DNA of 61,007 nt from Lachnospiraceae bacterium. GTDB taxonomy: Bacteria > Bacillota > Clostridia > Lachnospirales > Lachnospiraceae. Shown in pieces: positions 27,118 to 35,747 of this stretch (its first letter is position 1; the number at the start of each line of letters is the position of its first letter). Under the pieces are notes generated by a model. It was not told the origin of the DNA, ran no database searches, and saw only the letters and a list, made by a program, of their open reading frames with translations. The stretch spans positions 1 to 61,007 of the forward strand of contig CASJPF010000022.1 in NCBI GenBank assembly GCA_949383255.1, in the 5' to 3' direction. Both the position numbers and the translations under genes were made by a program.

Positions 27118-28164
27118 TTACATCTTGATTCCCGAGCTGCTGATACTCTCAACAAACCCTTTTTGGGCAAACAAATACAGGATTAACAGTGGTGTGATGA
27201 CCATCAAAATCCCTGTTGAGATCATACAACTTGTGTAGCCCACCGAGGCACCTGATGCGTTTCCAACCACATTCACCACATATTTGTTCACACGATCGCC
27301 GATCGCCGCAAGCTGTGTAGCAAGCAAGCTCGTGTTTCCCATAAACATGCGTGCGTAGAAACTGTCCGTCCATTCCCACACAAACGAGAACAGAAAACAA
27401 GAAGTCAATATTGGAGTCGCGTCGGGAAGCATAATCCGCACAAAAGTGGAGAGGATTCCGCAACCGTCCACATAAGCCGCCTCCTCAAGTTCTTTGGGTA
27501 TATTGCGGAAAAATTGCCGTATCATGTAAATATAGAGACCATTCTTAAGTCCCATACACCCTGCACTCATCAGATAGTACGGAATCTTGGAACCTCTCAG
27601 ATTTAACCCTTCACCCCTGATCGCCCCGATGATACCTAGAATGTCAAAGTACCTAAAATGCAGATAGAGAGATGTCGAGATTGTCTGCGGGGGCACGATA
27701 ATGACAAGCAGCACACAGGCAAACCACATTTTCTTAAGCGGGAAATCAAATCGTGCAAATCCATATCCAACAAGTGTGCACACGGCAATTTGCAAAAGGG
27801 CAATTGTACACGAAATGACGATGGTGTTCAACAGCGTTCCTCCGTAGTTCATCAGTTCCGCGGCAAGTCTATAGTTCTCTGTCGTGAAATGCTCTGGCAC
27901 CGCGATGACTGTACTCTTGTACAGATCTTGCTCCTCCATGAAACTGACTGAAATTTTATTCAGAATTGGCTGCAGGATCAGAAAACACATGCCAAACAGC
28001 ATAAACACCCGAATAATTTTGTATATAACCTCTCTAATCCTTTTTTTGAGAAGATATCCACCCGACTTACGATTGCGCTCCCAGAAGCTGCTTGCCTCAG
28101 ATTCTTTTCTATGCACTTTTCTATGTTCCATGTTGCGTCCGCCCTTTATAACAGCATCAGTCAT
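27118..28164 (-). CDS. Carbohydrate ABC transporter permease (MalG-like)
   Basis: The 348-residue membrane protein has six predicted helices and the EAA loop EEAAYVDGCGILSTFVRIMLPDA that docks the ATPase. Its first 40 residues are a charged cytoplasmic extension. The start at 28164 overlaps the stop of the other permease by eight bases and has AAAGGGGG upstream. A second ATG 11 codons in also has a fair site. With the permease at 28157-29065 it forms a heterodimeric channel for the binding protein at 25457-26965. Confidence 0.92.
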   Translation of the reverse strand: MTDAVIKGGRNMEHRKVHRKESEASSFWERNRKSGGYLLKKRIREVIYKIIRVFMLFGMCFLILQPILNKISVSFMEEQDLYKSTVIAVPEHFTTENYRLAAELMNYGGTLLNTIVISCTIALLQIAVCTLVGYGFARFDFPLKKMWFACVLLVIIVPPQTISTSLYLHFRYFDILGIIGAIRGEGLNLRGSKIPYYLMSAGCMGLKNGLYIYMIRQFFRNIPKELEEAAYVDGCGILSTFVRIMLPDATPILTSCFLFSFVWEWTDSFYARMFMGNTSLLATQLAAIGDRVNKYVVNVVGNASGASVGYTSCMISTGILMVITPLLILYLFAQKGFVESISSSGIKM

Positions 28165-29065
28165 AATAATATACCCCCTTTGATATGATCAGCGACGTGA
28201 TGCCTATGATTGCGATTACCACCCCGAAGTACACCCATGACATCGCTGACGCAAAACCGTAGTTAATCTGGACTGTAATCTCCTCACTAATTTTCTCGAT
28301 AACCTCATTGTCTGAACGCATACAAAAGTCAACAATAGTATAAATCCAGTTCACCAAGAACAGGGAACTCACCATCGGAAGCGTTATTTTCCACAGACTC
28401 TCCCACTTCGTACAGCCCTCGATGTCCGCCGCTTCATACATGCTCGTTGAGATAGTCTGTAGGCCAGACAGAAATATGATAATTTGTATGCCCGAAGCAA
28501 TTGCCACATCATAAATACTGTCCACAATCTCAAACACTGTCTCGAACGCTCTTGTACCGATGCCAGCCGTCTTGAGGATCTCCTCGATCGCACCTGTAAC
28601 GCTGACACCACTCGCTGCTGTCTCTCCGACAGCAGCCTCAATGCTCGCCATTAATGCATTGTCCGTCTCAACACCGATAATAACACCCGATGACAGTATG
28701 ACCGGCAGAAAGAAAACAGCTCGCACTAACGCCCTTCCCCGAAACTTTTGGTTTAGTATTAAGGCCACGAAGAAACTAAATACCATAATTGCCAGCGAAT
28801 TGATAAACATGCGTGATATCTCCTCCGACAACAGGCGAGTAAACTCAGGATCAACTGTGAAAGCACGCACATAGTTAAACAATCCTCTAAACTGCGGTGA
28901 GAAACTTCCCGCCCCCACCTGCACATCACAGAAACTCATGTACAACGATTGCGCGAGGGGTTGTATCATAAAAACAAGAAAGCCTACGATAAAAGGCAAA
29001 ATAAACAAGTACCCTGCGATTGCCTTCCGCTTTTGAAGACCTGTTAATTTCTTCTGTCTTTCCAT
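28157..29065 (-). CDS. Carbohydrate ABC transporter permease (MalF-like)
   Basis: The 302-residue protein starts with a basic stretch, then a first helix (AIAGYLFILPFIVGFLVFMI), a periplasm-side loop and further helices. The EAA loop is YEAADIEGCTKWESLWKITLP. An insertion of about 50 residues (VETDNALMASIEAAVGETA... to ETVFEIVD) sits between two helices and is larger than in MalF relatives of this class. It pairs with the permease at 27118-28164. Confidence 0.92.
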   Translation of the reverse strand: MERQKKLTGLQKRKAIAGYLFILPFIVGFLVFMIQPLAQSLYMSFCDVQVGAGSFSPQFRGLFNYVRAFTVDPEFTRLLSEEISRMFINSLAIMVFSFFVALILNQKFRGRALVRAVFFLPVILSSGVIIGVETDNALMASIEAAVGETAASGVSVTGAIEEILKTAGIGTRAFETVFEIVDSIYDVAIASGIQIIIFLSGLQTISTSMYEAADIEGCTKWESLWKITLPMVSSLFLVNWIYTIVDFCMRSDNEVIEKISEEITVQINYGFASAMSWVYFGVVIAIIGITSLIISKGVYYYD

Positions 29066-29079
29066 AATCCACTCCCTTC

Positions 29080-31644
29080 CTATCTCACTACAAGATAATC
29101 CCTTGCTGGAATTACCACGCCATCTGCCGTCTCCGCCTCTTCATAATCATAATTGACATACACTTTCGTGCCATCCTCGTATGTCGTACATGATGTCTTT
29201 TCTCCCACATATGTATGATCTGTCATCTGCTGGTTGAAGATATGCCCCAACTCTTGATTGTACCGCATGTAAATTTCCATCATTTTGTTATGCCACTGGG
29301 AGAAGTCCGCACCGAAATATTCTGTGTACAATGTTTTCTGCAAGGCAAACGCCGACTCACTCATCGCAGCAAACGACAGCCCTGCGCCGTACTCCGCCGA
29401 TCTTAGTAATTCCTCCTCGTAGTTTTGTGTTAAATTCAATGCTTCACCCATATAGTTTACATATCCGTGTACTGCAAGCTGATAAAAAGGCACGCTCTGA
29501 TCGAGAATTGTGTACGCAGAACCACCGAGATCCATATTGGTCACAACATTACTGTATGCTACGGCATAGTCATTTCCCTTGTTAATCATGACCAACATAC
29601 CATTGTCAGACAGTTCCTTAAGTTTGTTCTTTTGGTTGTTAAGTGCTGCTTGCCTGCTCACAGGTGCCTTTCTGTAAAAATCACTTGATATTGTATCACC
29701 GATATCCCGGAAAGAAATACCTGCACCATACTTATCAGCAACTGCCTTGAGGTTATCCGCCATCTCGAGGATCTTATCTGCGTGGAGCAGATAGTATGCG
29801 TCGCTGCTATCTGTATCCTGAATGTATGTGACTACCCTGTAATCATTCAACTCAGCCTTCTCCTTTGTCACAAACCTCGCAGAATCCGCAAACTGCACAA
29901 ATCCGTCAAATAGATTGCTGTCAATCGCATAATTGGTGATCCCATCCAAATAAAAACCAATTCCATTGTCCACTGCATAGGAGGCCAGCGTTTTCAAATC
30001 CTTCTTGCTGCCCAAATCCGATATGGTGTCTGCCTTGTTCAATATCTGTTGGCGCACGCCGCCATTCATCCATCCAGTCATCTTAACAGAGAGGTTTGTC
30101 ATCCCCTCCTCTCTGAGTTGCTTTACAATATTGAGTGCTTCCTTGTAGCTTGTGAGTTTGAGCGGTCTTGATGTTGGAACACCAAACACCTGCTTTACTT
30201 TATCAACCGCGCCGATTATCTCAACTGCCACCGGCACCTGCATATCCGCATTGACCGTGAGATAATCTCCGTATTGTTCCTTTAGATATCCCTGGTATGT
30301 CTTTGCCATATCCACATAGCTGTTGCTGTCTATAAAACGGTATCTCTGCCGCAACGTCTCATTAGGAAGCTCGGGCAAATACACAAAAATTTTACCGTTT
30401 ACCTTACTTGACACATCGTACTGTTCCCTCTGTGCAATACTATAGACTGCATTGACAAAGTTATAGCTGTGGTTCTTGCCGCTAATATCCGCCTGAACTG
30501 ACGCGTATGGTGCTCCTTCCTCCATCATGCACAGGAAGGAATCATCCCCGCTTGCAATTCCGTATGTGGCAAAATATGCCTCCGTCTCATGTACAATATA
30601 TTCCCTGTTGAGTGCCATATCCCAGCCATAGATATTGGAATAATAATTGTTTTGTGAAACTTTGCCATTGTTAAACCGGATCAACGCACCACCGCCCTCT
30701 GGCACAAACAAGAATCCCTCATCATCAATGCCGCCCGCGCCAAAGTACGGCAGCAGAGTTAGATTGTATAGTGGATAGTCTTCCCGGTACTGGATTTCCG
30801 ACAATGGCACTTCCACAATAAAATCACTACCATCTAGCCGATATACCACACTGACATTAAAAATAGGCTTATCAGAACTCTTACTGCTTAAGTCCAGCAC
30901 CTTATCTGCCTCGTGTTGTTCTAAGGTGTACCCCGCCTCCTCGAAAAACTGCTCAAATTTCGTCTTCATGTTATCCTTGGTCGTGTCGCGCAAGATATAG
31001 AGCACCTCATCCGCAAGTACTGGATAGTTTGCCAGCAATTCTTCCTTGTTATCTTTCTTGCCAAGCTTGTTAATATCGTACCTTTTATAATAATCCTGTA
31101 CCATCACAGCATTGTTCTTGTTCATGCTGTCTAACAGCTTATCCATATCTGCCTCCCGGATCACGGTCGGTATTAGATATTCTTTTTCCACATCGCCGAT
31201 GGAATAGTTCACCTTAACATAATCTGCACCTGTTTCAATATTGTAGATACCTTTCTTAACACTGTATCCATAGCTGGAGTACACGGCATCAATACCATTG
31301 GTGTTGCTGTAAGTGACAAGGAGCGTCGAATCGAGCTTATCTTTCTCTGCAGCAAGTGCAAGCGCATCTTCCTCCACTCCCTCGGGCGTGGAACGCCACA
31401 CCTTTCCAGTCTCCTTGACTGTCAACTCAAACTGAGTGGTTGCTGGATCCATCTCAAAACGCAGGGCGTTATTTTCGAGTGTGACAAGCTCTGTTTCTCC
31501 TGTGTAAGCATTGACTTCAATGAGCTTCGGTTCCTCCTCCTCACCCTGGTACAGCACTATTATCAAAACAAACACCCCGACAACCAGCAAACCGATAACA
31601 GGAACCACCATGCTTTTTATTTTACTTTTGATATCAATTTTCAT
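29080..31644 (-). CDS. DUF5696 domain-containing membrane-anchored protein
   Basis: The 854-residue protein has one N-terminal membrane helix (VVPVIGLLVVGVFVLIIVLY) and a large extracellular part. It starts with beta-rich sequence (FELTVKETGKVWRST) like the N-terminal sandwich of some glycosidases. A TIM-barrel-like region follows (LSVKMTGWMNGGVRQQ, GIGFYLDGITNYAID, ISFRDIGDTISSDFY). This is the DUF5696 family as I know it from Lachnospiraceae and Paenibacillus carbohydrate loci; no activity has been assigned to my knowledge. Start at 31644 is preferred (GGGAG eight bases upstream). Cell-surface glycan binding or cleavage before import is my inference. Confidence 0.8.
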   Translation of the reverse strand: MKIDIKSKIKSMVVPVIGLLVVGVFVLIIVLYQGEEEEPKLIEVNAYTGETELVTLENNALRFEMDPATTQFELTVKETGKVWRSTPEGVEEDALALAAEKDKLDSTLLVTYSNTNGIDAVYSSYGYSVKKGIYNIETGADYVKVNYSIGDVEKEYLIPTVIREADMDKLLDSMNKNNAVMVQDYYKRYDINKLGKKDNKEELLANYPVLADEVLYILRDTTKDNMKTKFEQFFEEAGYTLEQHEADKVLDLSSKSSDKPIFNVSVVYRLDGSDFIVEVPLSEIQYREDYPLYNLTLLPYFGAGGIDDEGFLFVPEGGGALIRFNNGKVSQNNYYSNIYGWDMALNREYIVHETEAYFATYGIASGDDSFLCMMEEGAPYASVQADISGKNHSYNFVNAVYSIAQREQYDVSSKVNGKIFVYLPELPNETLRQRYRFIDSNSYVDMAKTYQGYLKEQYGDYLTVNADMQVPVAVEIIGAVDKVKQVFGVPTSRPLKLTSYKEALNIVKQLREEGMTNLSVKMTGWMNGGVRQQILNKADTISDLGSKKDLKTLASYAVDNGIGFYLDGITNYAIDSNLFDGFVQFADSARFVTKEKAELNDYRVVTYIQDTDSSDAYYLLHADKILEMADNLKAVADKYGAGISFRDIGDTISSDFYRKAPVSRQAALNNQKNKLKELSDNGMLVMINKGNDYAVAYSNVVTNMDLGGSAYTILDQSVPFYQLAVHGYVNYMGEALNLTQNYEEELLRSAEYGAGLSFAAMSESAFALQKTLYTEYFGADFSQWHNKMMEIYMRYNQELGHIFNQQMTDHTYVGEKTSCTTYEDGTKVYVNYDYEEAETADGVVIPARDYLVVR

Positions 31645-31693
31645 AGTTAGTTCTCCCATAACCTTTCTTCGTTACATACTGCCGCATATCATA

Positions 31694-32353
31694 TCACATT
31701 CGGAACAGAATTTCCCTGCCGATAGAGATAAAGTATGCAATCCCTTGTGAAATCATACTGAAGAACAGCAGCAGGATAAAAATCATAACCAACATCGCAA
31801 ATCCAGTCGCAACTGTAAAAAAAAGCGTTTTTTTCACTGTGTACTCATGAATCTGTATCATGGCCGCCAGTATAAGCAACGCTGCCCAGATCAGGGATAT
31901 CGCACTCAGCACACCATAAAATTCCGCCTCGTCATACGTCACAACATTGCTAAAGAGAATCAGAGGAAACTGTATTAGCGGATACGGTGTCAGTCCATAA
32001 CAAGTCGCCATATATATCTGTTTCAATGTTCCCTTGCCGTCAAAGAGTGTTGTAAGCCCCCAGTTGCCCACGCACCACAACGCAAGCGGGAACAGGACAC
32101 TCGCCAGATAAAGAAGAATGTTGATTCCTTCCCAATATACCTGCAGAAACACAAAGCTTGTAAATTGCAACTTCATGATGCGCACCAGCAGCGTCAGGAA
32201 CAAAATTGTATTTGCCGCCGCGATAGAACCTCTCTTTTCATGTGTTAAGTCCCAGAATCCGTCAAATGGGTGTGTGATCACATACAGCGCATATTTCAGC
32301 GTACCCAAATAATGTGTAAAGCCTTCCTTCTTATTCAAAAAAGCTGTCATCAT
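31694..32353 (-). CDS. YIP1-family membrane protein
   Basis: The 219-residue protein has about five membrane helices after a short N-terminal segment (YALYVITHPFDGFWDLTHEKRGS), which is the usual YIP1-domain entry in Firmicutes carbohydrate loci. The start at 32353 has GGAGGG directly upstream and avoids overlapping the NHL gene; the longer frame to 32425 does not. Function in bacteria is unknown. Its steady neighbours (NHL protein, DUF5696 protein, sugar permeases) point to a role in assembling or supporting a membrane transport complex. Confidence 0.8.
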   Translation of the reverse strand: MMTAFLNKKEGFTHYLGTLKYALYVITHPFDGFWDLTHEKRGSIAAANTILFLTLLVRIMKLQFTSFVFLQVYWEGINILLYLASVLFPLALWCVGNWGLTTLFDGKGTLKQIYMATCYGLTPYPLIQFPLILFSNVVTYDEAEFYGVLSAISLIWAALLILAAMIQIHEYTVKKTLFFTVATGFAMLVMIFILLLFFSMISQGIAYFISIGREILFRM

Positions 32354-32363
32354 TCCCTCCGAT

Positions 32364-33866
32364 CTATACCTTGAAGATATCTGCTGTATCAATCTCGTGC
32401 TTGATTTTTTTAACCTTCCCAACAAACAATGGCAGGCAAATCACTAGAAACAGCACTAGCAAAATCATCACGATATGTTCTTCCACCCATTCCTTACGAT
32501 ACTGCTTAAACGCCTTAGAATAATTCTTGTAGTCCCATTTTAGCTCGAAATACTCCATTGCCTCGTGGTACTTTTCTTGTCGCAGCAGTGAACGCCCAAT
32601 GCCGATGTAAGCAAGATCGTAGTTGCCATTCTGCACCATAACTTGTTTCCATGTCTCACCAGACTCATAGTACTTGCCATCCTGGAACTGTTCGATCGCA
32701 TCATACACCAGACCGCCAAATTCGGTTGGGGCAAATAGCGTAATACTGCAGTCCACAGAATCCAGCACTAACAAGTCATGCCCCATGTGATCGATCGCTG
32801 CTGGCTGCCGGAAGTAACCGTCCATATTTCCGTTTCCGCCAAAAACAAACACTAGATTTCCTTGGTCATTGTATCCGAACATACGCCCCCGCACCCGATC
32901 AAGCCCGACATAGATATCATTGTCAAGCGCCGTAATGTCAGTCATCAACGATGGTCCATCATAACCAGATGTGCCACCGTTCCACCACAAGTCTCCAACT
33001 ACGGGGAACGAACCATTTCGGACCAAGATATCATCACCCATCAGATTCAGTTTTCTTATGGGTGTCGCATTACCCGCAGCCAGATCCTCCTCTGTAACGT
33101 TAACCGTACACGCGTAGATAAAGCCCTCCGTGTCCATATAGAGATTGGAGTACTCTGTCGGTACAAAGGAGGCAAGCTGTGCCCTCTGCTCCTTTGTTGC
33201 AAGGCGTTTCCACAAATAGTCCGTCCAGTCGTAAGTTACCTTGGTCGCCCCCACAAACCCCGAGAACGTACCATCATTTTCATATTTGATCAACCCCTGG
33301 TTGATGTTTGTCGCCACACAGTACACACGCCCCGCCGTATCAATGGAAATCTTGCTTGGCAGAAAACTCGCTGACGGGTCAATCGTAGAATCCACTGGCT
33401 TGTCAAACTGCATGACATAGTTCAGATCCTGGTCAAGCTTTAAGATACGCCCATTATTCATATCTGCAATATACAGATATCCATCCTCCGAAACGGCAAT
33501 ATCTGTGGGCGATGCAAATGTAGTCGTTTCGACATCCCCCTGAAAACTGTCGATGATCCGCTTGCAAGAAAAATTGTTAAACTTCGTCCGCTCCATCTCG
33601 ACAATGCGGTTGTTCCCTGTGTCACAAATATATACTGTGCTACCGCACACATACAGTCCTTGCGGTGAGCTGAACTTATCTGTAATGCCCAGGTCGCTTG
33701 CCGTAAATACACCGATCACTTCATACAGATCCGGAGAGTATTGCACATCCTCCCACCAGTCGTAGTTGTAGGTATAGCCCTTTTCCGCACACACCTCCAA
33801 GGGCTGACTGCAGAGTACCATGACGCCCGCAAGTAATGCGCTGATTCTTTTTATGATATTTTTCAC
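32364..33866 (-). CDS. NHL-repeat protein with TPR-like segment and C-terminal membrane anchor
   Basis: The 500-residue protein has a signal peptide (residues 1-27, ending EVCA). A propeller of NHL repeats follows (FSSPQGLYVCGSTVYICDTGNNRIVEM, split motifs of DxxNxRI type, repeated as FASPTDIAVSEDGYLYIADMNNGRI). Next comes a short TPR-like part (about residues 395-455), then one membrane helix (IVMILLVLFLVICLPLFV) and a basic tail. The propeller would sit outside the cell. NHL propellers bind proteins, RNA or glycans, so a scaffold or glycan-binding role at the importer is plausible. The preceding permease gene ends 27 bases upstream. Confidence 0.82.
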   Translation of the reverse strand: MKNIIKRISALLAGVMVLCSQPLEVCAEKGYTYNYDWWEDVQYSPDLYEVIGVFTASDLGITDKFSSPQGLYVCGSTVYICDTGNNRIVEMERTKFNNFSCKRIIDSFQGDVETTTFASPTDIAVSEDGYLYIADMNNGRILKLDQDLNYVMQFDKPVDSTIDPSASFLPSKISIDTAGRVYCVATNINQGLIKYENDGTFSGFVGATKVTYDWTDYLWKRLATKEQRAQLASFVPTEYSNLYMDTEGFIYACTVNVTEEDLAAGNATPIRKLNLMGDDILVRNGSFPVVGDLWWNGGTSGYDGPSLMTDITALDNDIYVGLDRVRGRMFGYNDQGNLVFVFGGNGNMDGYFRQPAAIDHMGHDLLVLDSVDCSITLFAPTEFGGLVYDAIEQFQDGKYYESGETWKQVMVQNGNYDLAYIGIGRSLLRQEKYHEAMEYFELKWDYKNYSKAFKQYRKEWVEEHIVMILLVLFLVICLPLFVGKVKKIKHEIDTADIFKV

Positions 33867-33892
33867 GCTTATTCCCCCTGCTCCATACGCTC

Positions 33893-34789
33893 TTAGTCTT
33901 TCAGCCCAGAGCTTGCCATTGTTTCCAATATCTGGCTCTCAGACAAGATAAAGATAATAATTGGCACAATCATGACAATGACTGTAACAGCAGCCGCCTG
34001 TCCTGTCCTCGCAATGCCACCGCTCTGCACCTGCTGCAGCGCGTACACCAAAGTTTTCTTCTCCTCTGAGTAGATAAAGGTCGATGCCCTATTGTTCCAG
34101 AGTCCCTGCACCTGAAAGATGATCAATGTCAGCCAAGCAGGTTTCACATTCGGCATCACAATCCTCATAAATACCGTCCACTCACTCGCACCGTCTATCT
34201 TCGCTGCCTCGATCAAGGACATTGGAAGCCCTTCCATAAATTGCTTCATCAAAAACAGTCCGATTGGAGCCGCAAATGACGGAATGATAATCGCCCAGTA
34301 AGTATCGATCCATCCTAGCGCATTAATGATTAGGTAGTTTGGAATTGCCGTTACATATCCGCTAAACATCAGTGCAACCGTAACAAGATTAAAGAACATC
34401 TTCCCACCTGGAAAATCATATTTTGCAAGCACAAATGCCCCCATTGATGCAATAATCAGATGTCCCACAGTACCAACAAAAGTAATGAACACTGTGTTAA
34501 ATATGTATCTCGAAAAAGTCACCCACGACTTGCCCATTGTGACAAACAAATCGGAAAAGTTATCCAATGTCGGGTTCTGCGCAAAAATCTTGGGCGGAAA
34601 CATAAACAACTCGTCGAGTGGCTTCAGCGCACTGTTAACTGCATACACCAGAGGAAACACCATCGCAACCGCAACAAGAAACAAAAATAGATAAACAAAG
34701 AAGTCCCCTATGCGCGAACGGTTCGGCTGGCGCTTTTTTAATATTTTTATTTTATTTTTTACTTCTGCATTTTTCTTTTTTTTACTCAT
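33893..34789 (-). CDS. Carbohydrate ABC transporter permease (MalG-like)
   Basis: The 298-residue protein has six helices, an opening cytoplasmic stretch rich in Lys, and the ATPase-docking EAA loop IEAAKIDGASEWTVFMRIVMP. It ends ETMASSGLKD, a common end in this family. It follows the MalF-like permease gene by one base (34791) and both serve the large binding protein at 35748-38705. Confidence 0.93.
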   Translation of the reverse strand: MSKKKKNAEVKNKIKILKKRQPNRSRIGDFFVYLFLFLVAVAMVFPLVYAVNSALKPLDELFMFPPKIFAQNPTLDNFSDLFVTMGKSWVTFSRYIFNTVFITFVGTVGHLIIASMGAFVLAKYDFPGGKMFFNLVTVALMFSGYVTAIPNYLIINALGWIDTYWAIIIPSFAAPIGLFLMKQFMEGLPMSLIEAAKIDGASEWTVFMRIVMPNVKPAWLTLIIFQVQGLWNNRASTFIYSEEKKTLVYALQQVQSGGIARTGQAAAVTVIVMIVPIIIFILSESQILETMASSGLKD

Positions 34790-34790
34790 A

Positions 34791-35729
34791 TCAGGTTCCT
34801 ACTCTTCTTAACAAACTTTGGATTGCCTTGTTGCAAAGGATCATAATCAGAAATAGCAGTGTTGCAATTGCTGACGCATAACCCATCTCAAAACGCGAGT
34901 AGCCATAGTCAAACAGATGTGTCACAACCGTCCGCGCCGCGTAATCCGTACTTGGATAGCCGCACAACTGCATGGTGACATCACATACGCCAAAAGACTG
35001 TGTGATCGCCATAACAGCTCCAAACATCAGCATAGGTTTCATATTCGGGAGCGTGATAAACCAAAGCTCCTGCCAGCGGTTCTTGATACCATCCATGTAC
35101 CCCGCCTCATACTGGCTTTTGTCGATGCCCTGCAGACCCGCCACAAACGAGAGAAATCCAGTTCCAAGGCTCATCCACAGAATAACGATCATACATATTG
35201 GAAGCATGTAAGTCGGGTTTGTGAGCCAGAGAATTGGCGCATCTGTGATACCCCAGCTCATCAGAAATGCATTGACATAGCCATATGCATCACCCCGAAA
35301 GAAAATGGAGAAAATGACGAACACATTCCCTGCAATAGACGGCGCATAAAACACAACGATCGCAATTGTCCGAATCCAGCGTGGTATCTCATTGATAAGC
35401 CATGCAAACAGAAAGGACATAATATAGCCGAGCGGTCCTGTGATGACCGCAATCATAAATGTGTTCTTCACACCAGTCAGGAAGATGTCATCCTCGAGGA
35501 TCAGGCTGATGTAATTCTGCAGCCCCACAAAGGTTGGTGATTCCAGAATATTATAATAGGTAAAGCTCAGAAAGATCGAGCTCACAACAGGAACGATATA
35601 GAACATGGTAAACAGTATTGCGTAGGGCGCGAGGAACAGATAACACATCTTGCTCCTCTTTGCCTTCTTGACATTTACCTCAAAGTTATGCCGGCGCAAT
35701 ATGAAATATTTTTTGATGTATTCTTTCAT
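34791..35729 (-). CDS. Carbohydrate ABC transporter permease (MalF-like)
   Basis: The 312-residue protein has six helices and an EAA-type loop YEAGYMDGIKNRWQELWFITLP, where Gly replaces the second Ala. The N-terminus carries 28 mostly basic residues before the first helix. It is 18 bases downstream of the binding-protein gene. It forms the channel with the permease at 33893-34789. Confidence 0.93.
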   Translation of the reverse strand: MKEYIKKYFILRRHNFEVNVKKAKRSKMCYLFLAPYAILFTMFYIVPVVSSIFLSFTYYNILESPTFVGLQNYISLILEDDIFLTGVKNTFMIAVITGPLGYIMSFLFAWLINEIPRWIRTIAIVVFYAPSIAGNVFVIFSIFFRGDAYGYVNAFLMSWGITDAPILWLTNPTYMLPICMIVILWMSLGTGFLSFVAGLQGIDKSQYEAGYMDGIKNRWQELWFITLPNMKPMLMFGAVMAITQSFGVCDVTMQLCGYPSTDYAARTVVTHLFDYGYSRFEMGYASAIATLLFLIMILCNKAIQSLLRRVGT

Positions 35730-35747
35730 ATAAATCCTCCAAGCTGG

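Noticed and set aside
32862..33374. 170-codon open frame on the plus strand within the NHL gene
   Set aside because: Antisense shadow without start signal or recognisable domain.
34917..35540. 207-codon open frame on the plus strand within the permease gene
   Set aside because: Antisense to a permease with clear motifs; rich in Arg, His and Cys as expected for a shadow frame.
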